In this document: positions 24,419-29,966 of the stretch, piece after piece | How the letters are laid out: each line of letters opens with the position of its first letter | How positions within the stretch are numbered: position 1 is the first letter of the stretch | NCBI GenBank assembly: GCA_949297565.1 | Contig: CASFUI010000322.1 | Span: forward strand, 1-29,966 | Source of the DNA: an uncultured Eubacteriales bacterium | GTDB lineage: Bacteria; Bacillota; Clostridia; Lachnospirales; Lachnospiraceae | Reading direction: 5' to 3' | Length of the DNA: 29,966 bases | Notes under the pieces: generated by a model | Told to the model about the DNA's origin: nothing | Seen by the model: only the letters and a program-made list of their open reading frames with translations | Database searches by the model: none | Program-made: the position numbers and the translations under genes

Positions 24419-25573
24419 ATGACAAAAAAAGCGCTTTTAGTGGCGACTGTCGGCGGATTTGTGCCTCAGTTTGAGATGAATGACGTTAAGCTGCTTAGGG
24501 AGCTTGGGTACGAGGTGCACTATGCGGCGAATTTTGACGTGACCATGTATGACGTTGATTTTGAAGCGGTTAAAAAAAGCGGTATGGTGCTGCATAATAT
24601 ATGTATACAGAAAAGTCCCGCGGCATTAGGATACAACTTCAAAGCATTGAGACAGCTGGTAAAAATTATTAATTCAGAGAGAATTAACCTGCTTCATTGT
24701 CATACCCCTATGGGAGGGGTACTGGCAAGAATAGCAGCGCTTTTAAGCGTAAGGTCGCCGAGGGTTATATATACGGCGCATGGTTTTCATTTTTATGACG
24801 GAGCGCCTGTTTTTAACTGGATATTTTACTATCCAGTTGAGCGTCTGCTTGCACATTTTACGGATGTAATTGTCACAATAAATTCTGAGGATTATGCGAG
24901 GGCTAATAATTTCCACTTGAATTCATGCGGAAAAGCTGTTAAAATTCCCGGTGTCGGGCTTGAGCCTGAACGCTTCCTGCGTAATGGCAGGAATATAAGA
25001 GAACAACTTGGTGTTCCTGATACCGCATTTCATATTGTTTCTATAGGAGAACTTAATGAGAATAAGAATAATAAAGTTGTTATCGAGGCTTTAAAGTATA
25101 TTTATGACAAAAAATTAACAGTAGAAAAAGGACAGAAGATATATTATACTATATGTGGAAGAGGCAGCAGCAGCGAAAGGCTGAAAGAACTGACTGAGAC
25201 TCTTGGATTAGATGAATACATAAATTTTGCAGGATATAGAAGTGATGTTGAGAATATTCTTGCCAGTGCGGACTGTTTTGTGTTTCCGTCCGTGCGCGAA
25301 GGACTTGGAATGGCAGCTTTGCAGGCGATGGCTGCCGGAGTTGCCGTGATTGCTTCGGATAACAGGGGAACAAGAGAATATATGAATTCGGGTCAAAATG
25401 GGCTGGTTTGTATTCAAAATACATCGGTTTGTTTTGCAAAAGCAATAATGAGGTTGTATAATAACGATGAATTAAGAAAAAGATTGGCGGAAAACGCAAG
25501 AAAAACCGCAGAAAATTTTTCGCTTGAACGAACAGAGTACATAATGAAGTCTGTTTATATGCAGACTGAATAA
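24419..25573 (+). CDS. GT4 glycosyltransferase (EpsD/CapM-like)
   Basis: This 384-residue GT-B enzyme has the EpsD-type landmarks: HCHTPMGG at 93-100, TAHGFHFY at 119-126, and the donor-binding REGLGMAALQAMAAG at 293-307. The second glutamate of the EX7E motif is replaced by Q302, which is unusual. Retaining GT4 enzymes of this kind add N-acetylhexosamine-type sugars to a lipid-linked chain at the cytoplasmic membrane. The start is set at 24419, 9 bases after AGGGG; the in-frame ATG at 24410 overlaps that site. Confidence 0.93.
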   Translation: MTKKALLVATVGGFVPQFEMNDVKLLRELGYEVHYAANFDVTMYDVDFEAVKKSGMVLHNICIQKSPAALGYNFKALRQLVKIINSERINLLHCHTPMGGVLARIAALLSVRSPRVIYTAHGFHFYDGAPVFNWIFYYPVERLLAHFTDVIVTINSEDYARANNFHLNSCGKAVKIPGVGLEPERFLRNGRNIREQLGVPDTAFHIVSIGELNENKNNKVVIEALKYIYDKKLTVEKGQKIYYTICGRGSSSERLKELTETLGLDEYINFAGYRSDVENILASADCFVFPSVREGLGMAALQAMAAGVAVIASDNRGTREYMNSGQNGLVCIQNTSVCFAKAIMRLYNNDELRKRLAENARKTAENFSLERTEYIMKSVYMQTE

Positions 25574-25642
25574 CAATGGTTAAAGTTGGCAATGTTGGTA
25601 TATGTAGATTGTGAGCTGTAGTTATTTAAGAGGGATTTGTAC

Positions 25643-26548
25643 ATGACTTATGAAAAGAAAATTTCGGTTATAATGGGTGTGTATAACCAGTGGAATTTAG
25701 AACAGTTTAATTTGGCTGTTGATTCAGTTTTGAAGCAGACATTTCGTGATTTTGAGTTTATCATATATAATGACGGGTCGGATCCAAAAGTTTCCGATTA
25801 CATAAACAGTCTTTCTGATAGAGATGAACGTATTGTTGTAATAGGTCAGGAGAAGAATCACGGGTTGGCGTTTTCACTCAATGAGTGTATTGATATAGCA
25901 AAGGGAAAGTATATAGCCAGAATGGACGCGGACGATATTTCTCTTCCCGACAGGTTTCAGATACAGTATGATTTCCTTGAGAGAAATACACAATACGACT
26001 GGTGCGGCTGCAACGCGCAGCTTATAGATGACAGAGGGGTCTGGGGAGAGCGGATTATGCCGCAGTATCCGGATAAACATGATTATCTGATGTTTTCACC
26101 GTACATACATCCTTCAGTAATGTACAGAGCTGAGCTGTTTAAGCATACAGGTGGCTATTCAGAGGCCAGAGAAACGCTTAGATGTGAAGATTATGAGATG
26201 TTTATGAGATTGTATCAGCTTGGCTATAAGGGGTACAATATTCAGAGTGTACTTTTTCAGTACAGGGAGGATGCTAATTCCTTTAAAAGAAGAAAATTCA
26301 AGTATAGAGTTAATGAAATGAAAATAAGATACAGGAATTTTTCTTCTATGCATATGATGTTTCCGATTGGATGGGTTTACTGTATAAGACCTGTTGCGGC
26401 AGGCTTTATTCCTACAAAATTATTATCGTTTATAAAGAGAAAGAGATATGAAAACATTGAACGCCCAGAGACTGAAATTATACAAGCAAATACTGGCGGA
26501 ACAGCCGATGTACTCAGAGGCACTCAGTCAGTACGAAGAGTTATATAA
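25643..26548 (+). CDS. GT2 glycosyltransferase with an odd C-terminal extension
   Basis: This 301-residue protein has a GT-A fold. The N-terminal ISVIMGVYN strand, NDGS at 43-46 and the metal-binding DADD at 95-98 are standard for inverting GT2 enzymes. The start at ATG 25643 is 8 bases after AAGAGGG; the TTG at 25637 is less likely. The last 33 residues (269-301) are read from the same DNA as the start of the next gene in another frame, giving a 101-base overlap. Other junctions in the operon overlap by 1-20 bases or not at all. A shift in the 3' end that bypassed an ATGA junction at 26448-26451 would explain this. Confidence 0.92.
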   Translation: MTYEKKISVIMGVYNQWNLEQFNLAVDSVLKQTFRDFEFIIYNDGSDPKVSDYINSLSDRDERIVVIGQEKNHGLAFSLNECIDIAKGKYIARMDADDISLPDRFQIQYDFLERNTQYDWCGCNAQLIDDRGVWGERIMPQYPDKHDYLMFSPYIHPSVMYRAELFKHTGGYSEARETLRCEDYEMFMRLYQLGYKGYNIQSVLFQYREDANSFKRRKFKYRVNEMKIRYRNFSSMHMMFPIGWVYCIRPVAAGFIPTKLLSFIKRKRYENIERPETEIIQANTGGTADVLRGTQSVRRVI

Positions 26549-27854
26549 TGACGCAGACCTCCCACAGCTGTATTATCTCCACTGTGTGGCGCCTGTGTTG
26601 ATTGAGTTTACTGCGTGGACGCTTCAAAAAGCTGCCGGGAGCGGCAAAAAACGTCTTTATTTTCTTGCAAGGGATGGTTGGCAGATGTATCTTGCTGCCA
26701 AAGAGCTTGTAAAGGCTATGGGGCTGGATATAGACTGCCGTTATCTGCGAGTGTCAAGATATGCGCTGAGAGTGCCGGAGTATCATCTTCTCGGAGAAAA
26801 GTGTCTTGACAGAATATGTATAGGCGGAATAGACGTAACTTTTGAAAAAATTATGAAGAGAGCGGCTCTGACGGATTCGCAGGCTATGGAGATTGCCATG
26901 CTGTGCGGCTGGCAGAGCCGTTATAAAAATATTCTGAATTATCAGGAGATTGTGTCTCTGAAGTCAGAACTTTATAAGCAGAAGAAACTGTTTGAGTATA
27001 TTTATCAACACTCGAGGGAGGCATATCCTGCGGCTGTGGGGTATTTCAGACAGGAAGGACTGTTTGATGACGTTCCGTACGCTTTTGTTGACAGCGGCTG
27101 GACCGGAACGCAGCAGCAGTCGCTTAAAAATCTGCTTGCCAGTATAAAGCCTGATATATCGGCGGAGGGGTATTATTTCGGACTGTATGAGGTGCCGGAT
27201 AATTCCGCAGCGAGCGGCCTTTTATATCACGGTTTTTATTTTATGCCTGAAAACGGGCTGAAAAGAAAAGTTTACTTCAGCAACTCATTGTTTGAGGCAG
27301 TAACCTCCTCACCGGAGGGGATGACTCTCGGATATTCTGAACATGGAAAAGAATACACTTGTGTATTTGACTTGCCGGAGAATGTTAATGCCGTTAAAAT
27401 ACAGGCAGACAGTGATGCACTGAAAAAATATCTTCCATTATTATGCAATATATGTAATAATAATAAAATGCGGTCCGGACAGCCGGGTAAAAGTCTGTTC
27501 TTTAAAAACAGTAAGGAAGAGCGCCGCAGAATTAAAATGTTATACAGACTAATGTCTCTGTGGATGGGCAATCCTACTGAGGCAGAGGTTAAAGCATTTG
27601 GCAGCCTGCTTTTTTCTGATGACATGCTTGAGGGATCATTGCAGATGGTGTCAAAAGATTTATCGGAAAGCGATATAAAAAATCAGCGATTTATTCGCAA
27701 GCTGCTTATAATGCTTGGAATTAAGAAAGAAGTCATACATGAAAGTGCATGGATAGAGGGCAGTATCGCCTCCGTGGGGAGGAATAAGAGGGCAAATCTT
27801 CGCCATGCCAGGTTTTATAAATACTTTGTGTATGTGAGAAAGGCATTGAAATGA
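26448..27854 (+). CDS. Glycan-cluster protein resembling the C-terminal half of COG5610
   Basis: This 468-residue protein has LYFLARDGWQM at 70-80, YLRVSRYALRVP near 99-110 and DSGWTGTQQ at 215-223. These features recall the C-terminal part of COG5610 proteins, which are found in glycan clusters and annotated as HAD-superfamily hydrolases. The N-terminal HAD domain with its DxD motif is absent here, so hydrolase activity should not be assumed. Reaction unknown. The start overlaps the GT2 gene by 101 bases, with GAGAAAGAG just upstream. Its stop shares ATGA with the exporter permease, tying it to assembly or export. Confidence 0.72.
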   Translation: MKTLNAQRLKLYKQILAEQPMYSEALSQYEELYNDADLPQLYYLHCVAPVLIEFTAWTLQKAAGSGKKRLYFLARDGWQMYLAAKELVKAMGLDIDCRYLRVSRYALRVPEYHLLGEKCLDRICIGGIDVTFEKIMKRAALTDSQAMEIAMLCGWQSRYKNILNYQEIVSLKSELYKQKKLFEYIYQHSREAYPAAVGYFRQEGLFDDVPYAFVDSGWTGTQQQSLKNLLASIKPDISAEGYYFGLYEVPDNSAASGLLYHGFYFMPENGLKRKVYFSNSLFEAVTSSPEGMTLGYSEHGKEYTCVFDLPENVNAVKIQADSDALKKYLPLLCNICNNNKMRSGQPGKSLFFKNSKEERRRIKMLYRLMSLWMGNPTEAEVKAFGSLLFSDDMLEGSLQMVSKDLSESDIKNQRFIRKLLIMLGIKKEVIHESAWIEGSIASVGRNKRANLRHARFYKYFVYVRKALK

Positions 27855-28642
27855 AAGATAAAGATAAGATAAACAGACGCGCAGAGAGAAAACAATATAT
27901 ATTTGCGCTTCGCCAGCTCGTTTCAAGAGAGGTTAAAAGAAAATATGCGCGTTCATATCTGGGAATTGTGTGGAGCGTATTGAATCCTTTGCTGTTTATG
28001 GCAGTTATGTCAATGATATTTTCTACTATATTTAAGCATAATATAAAAAATTTCCCTATTTATTACCTCACGGGTTTAATCATATGGCAGCTTTTCAGCA
28101 GCGCGACAAGTTCTGCGATGTCTGCGCTTGTTGATAACAGAAGTCTGTTGCTGCGCGTCAAGCTTTCAAAGCAGACATTTGTGCTATCTCGAATGTATGC
28201 CGCGCTGGTAAATTTTCTGTATACCTGTATCGCGTATGTGCTTATGCTCATTCTGTTTAAAATTGAGCCGAGTTTTTATATGCTTCTGTTTCCGATCCCA
28301 TTATTTTTTATGATGTTGTTTTCAATGGGTATAGGATATATTTTATCTATTGTATATGTTTTTTTCCCTGATATACAGCATCTTTACTCGGTTATTCTTA
28401 CTTTGTGGATGTATGTGTCGGCGCTGTTTTATCCCGTTGACAATCTTACTCCTATAATGAAAGCTGTTATTGAAAACAACCCTATATATGCGTATGTCGC
28501 GTTTGTCAGGGACATAGTCATGTACGCGAAGCTGCCGGAGCCTTTAGTCTGGGTAAGGGCTGTCGGCTGGGGACTGCTTATTTTTATTGTGGGCTACTGT
28601 GTTTTCAAAAAATATGATAATAAGGTTATGGAGAAAGTGTAG
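27851..28642 (+). CDS. ABC-2 type polysaccharide exporter permease (Wzm/TagG-like)
   Basis: This 263-residue membrane protein has the ABC-2 permease form for polysaccharide or teichoic-acid export. The cytoplasmic N-terminus ends in KRKYARSYLGIVWSVLNP (family signature near 29-46), followed by about six hydrophobic spans (roughly 39-61, 68-92, 117-136, 142-172, 178-195 and 233-252). It would form the channel with the ATPase encoded next. Its start shares ATGA with the previous stop. The presence of this exporter without Wzx/Wzy implies that the polymer is finished in the cytoplasm before export. Confidence 0.93.
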   Translation: MKDKDKINRRAERKQYIFALRQLVSREVKRKYARSYLGIVWSVLNPLLFMAVMSMIFSTIFKHNIKNFPIYYLTGLIIWQLFSSATSSAMSALVDNRSLLLRVKLSKQTFVLSRMYAALVNFLYTCIAYVLMLILFKIEPSFYMLLFPIPLFFMMLFSMGIGYILSIVYVFFPDIQHLYSVILTLWMYVSALFYPVDNLTPIMKAVIENNPIYAYVAFVRDIVMYAKLPEPLVWVRAVGWGLLIFIVGYCVFKKYDNKVMEKV

Positions 28643-28653
28643 GATAAACAGAG

Positions 28654-29966
28654 ATGACAATAAAGAAGTTTTTAATTGTAATCAGTGCATTCCTCTGCGT
28701 TTTTTGGACAGGAATTTTTAATCCGTTGGATGTATTGGCGGCTGACGGTCAGATTTCGTTTGATGAACAAAGCTATGCGGCAGCAGACGGTGATACAGTA
28801 AATGTATTGATGAGTTTAGACTGTGAGAATAATATCGGCGCTTATGATATTGAAATTGTGTATGACAGATACCGTCTCAGATATGAGGGCGGCGGTACCA
28901 GTGAGAATAACGGGGTTATAAGACTTTCAGGAAACGCAGATGCGGACACTGTCCAGGCTTCGCTTCAGTTTACGGCAATAAGCGGCGGGGCAGCCGAAGT
29001 TTTTGTTAGAAGCGCATCAGCAGAGGTCAATGGCAGTGCTGAAAGATATGATATTTCCAATAACGCCAAATCTATTATTCGTGTCGGCGGAACGGATACG
29101 GTAATGCAGAGTGCAAATCAGGAGCAGTTCGGAATAAATGTTCAGGTTCCTATTTGCGGAACGGTCAGTATCCAGGGAAAGACACTGTATATCGTCAATC
29201 TCGCACAGTATATGCCGGTCGGTGTTGACTGGACATATAATACTGTCACGGATATATATGAAAATCATCTGGTGACATATCTTGCTGCTTCGGATTACAA
29301 TACCAGATTTGTATATCTTATGGATGAGTACGGCGCTATGTATCTTTACTCATATAACAGTATGACAGGAAATTATTTTCCCTGTTATGTAATTACGGAT
29401 GACCAGAAATATTACTATACAAGTGTTGAAGCATGTACGCAGCTTCCTGACGGACTTACGGCTGAATATGCATCGAGCAGAGGCATTTATTATACTTTTA
29501 AAATGGATGGGAGCGCATCATTTTGCAGTGTTACATCCGATGGAAATGTAAATGCATGGAACGCATCAGGCGATGCGTCAGAGGAACATATGCGCACGGT
29601 AATATATGTGCTTATAGGAGTTCTTGCAATACTGTTCGTCATAGTAATAGTTGTTGCAGCGGCGGCAATCTCTAACAGGAGATACAGGAAGAAGTCGCTG
29701 AGGCGTCTTGCGTTGAAACAACAGCTTGAAGCGGACAAGACTGCGGCAGCAAAGACCCAGGCTTCGATGAGAAGAGCTGCGCCCGCGAAATCCGTGGCTT
29801 CGCAGAAACTTCCTTCGAGTACGGCAACAGTCATATCCGACTTGAAAAAGTCTGTATCGCAGAGACCGGCGGGAACAAGAAACTCAAAGGGCAAAGCTTT
29901 GAGAACTGCAAAGCCTGTGATAGAAGTTAAGAATGTAACAATGAAGTTCAGAATTGCAACCTTTAA
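28654..29966 (+). CDS. Cohesin-like ectodomain fused to an exporter ATPase (partial)
   Basis: The frame is open from ATG 28654 to the window edge (437 complete codons, no stop). Residues 1-30 form a signal peptide with a likely cut after A30. Residues about 33-145 resemble a cohesin-like beta-sandwich (IGAYDIEIVYD near 61-71, SLQFTAISGGAAEVFV near 103-118). Residues about 150-305 form a second extracytoplasmic part of unknown type. A transmembrane helix spans 316-339. A basic, Ala/Ser-rich linker spans 341-420. Residues 421-437 then begin like a Wzt/TagH nucleotide-binding domain (VIEVKNVTMKF at 422-432). It starts 11 bases after the permease, where the ATPase gene is expected. Walker motifs lie beyond the window, so the fusion is strongly suggested but not proven. 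Confidence 0.8.
   Translation, partial: MTIKKFLIVISAFLCVFWTGIFNPLDVLAADGQISFDEQSYAAADGDTVNVLMSLDCENNIGAYDIEIVYDRYRLRYEGGGTSENNGVIRLSGNADADTVQASLQFTAISGGAAEVFVRSASAEVNGSAERYDISNNAKSIIRVGGTDTVMQSANQEQFGINVQVPICGTVSIQGKTLYIVNLAQYMPVGVDWTYNTVTDIYENHLVTYLAASDYNTRFVYLMDEYGAMYLYSYNSMTGNYFPCYVITDDQKYYYTSVEACTQLPDGLTAEYASSRGIYYTFKMDGSASFCSVTSDGNVNAWNASGDASEEHMRTVIYVLIGVLAILFVIVIVVAAAAISNRRYRKKSLRRLALKQQLEADKTAAAKTQASMRRAAPAKSVASQKLPSSTATVISDLKKSVSQRPAGTRNSKGKALRTAKPVIEVKNVTMKFRIATF

Noticed and set aside
25149..25592. A 147-residue minus-strand open frame overlapping the GT4 gene
   Set aside because: It mirrors the coding frame of the GT4 C-terminal donor-binding region and has no independent support.
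29490..29894. A 134-residue minus-strand open frame opposite the membrane-helix and linker region of the last gene
   Set aside because: The Ala/Ser-rich linker codons produce open antisense frames by composition. No start signal or motif supports it.
3542..29966. Wzx/Wzy-type flippase-polymerase pathway
   Set aside because: No multi-spanning flippase or polymerase gene was found. The only membrane transporter is an ABC-2 permease, so an ABC-dependent route fits better.
1..29966. CRISPR array, tRNA or rRNA genes, or insertion sequences
   Set aside because: I saw no regularly spaced direct repeats, no tRNA-like or rRNA-like segments, and no transposase or integrase genes.

Overview
The window suggests a low-to-medium G+C Gram-positive bacterium of the Clostridia. 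The evidence is AGGAGG-type ribosome binding sites before most genes, sigma-A style promoters, tightly packed and translationally coupled genes, and family content (Wzm/TagG-type exporter, EpsD-like glycosyltransferases, a cohesin-like ectodomain) common in gut Clostridia. I cannot fix family or genus from the sequence alone.

Region 1 (about 1-3541) is a loosely organised flank. It has a Fic-domain protein with an N-terminal helix-turn-helix, a hairpin-rich intergenic stretch (1118-1393), and a divergent pair made of an alpha/beta hydrolase (minus strand) and a LysR-type regulator (plus strand) with back-to-back promoters. A strong terminator closes this part at 3499-3541.

Region 2 (about 3542 to the window end) is one long plus-strand surface-glycan operon, with few gaps and no internal terminator that I could see. 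It opens with a palindrome, a -10 box and a leader hairpin. The first block (3749-9137) makes or modifies a nucleotide-activated sugar: YhcH-type cupin, CMP-sugar (NeuA-like) cytidylyltransferase, GmhA-like SIS isomerase, 2-hydroxyacid dehydrogenase, inositol-monophosphatase-like phosphatase, methyltransferase-like protein and Gfo/Idh oxidoreductase. The second block (9179-19114) holds a giant multidomain glycosyltransferase, two DegT-type aminotransferase-like genes flanking a WbqC-like gene, and two tandem WcbI-domain proteins. The giant enzyme and both WcbI proteins share an N-terminal module of about 100 residues.

The third block (19137-22907) is an acyl-tailoring cassette: GNAT acyltransferase, MaoC-like hotdog protein, FabG-like reductase, FkbH-like HAD protein and acyl carrier protein. 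The fourth block (22925-29966) has a second KpsC/KpsS-like glycosyltransferase, a GT4, a GT2, a protein resembling the C-terminal half of COG5610, and the ABC-2 exporter permease. The last gene is cut by the window edge. It appears to encode the exporter ATPase fused behind a signal peptide, a cohesin-like ectodomain, a transmembrane helix and a basic linker.

Read together, the operon builds, acylates and exports a polysaccharide or glycan by an ABC-dependent route; no Wzx flippase or Wzy polymerase is present. The most unusual points are the ectodomain-ATPase fusion, the shared module, the acyl-carrier cassette and a CMP-sugar gene set with no NeuB/KdsA-type synthase in the window.
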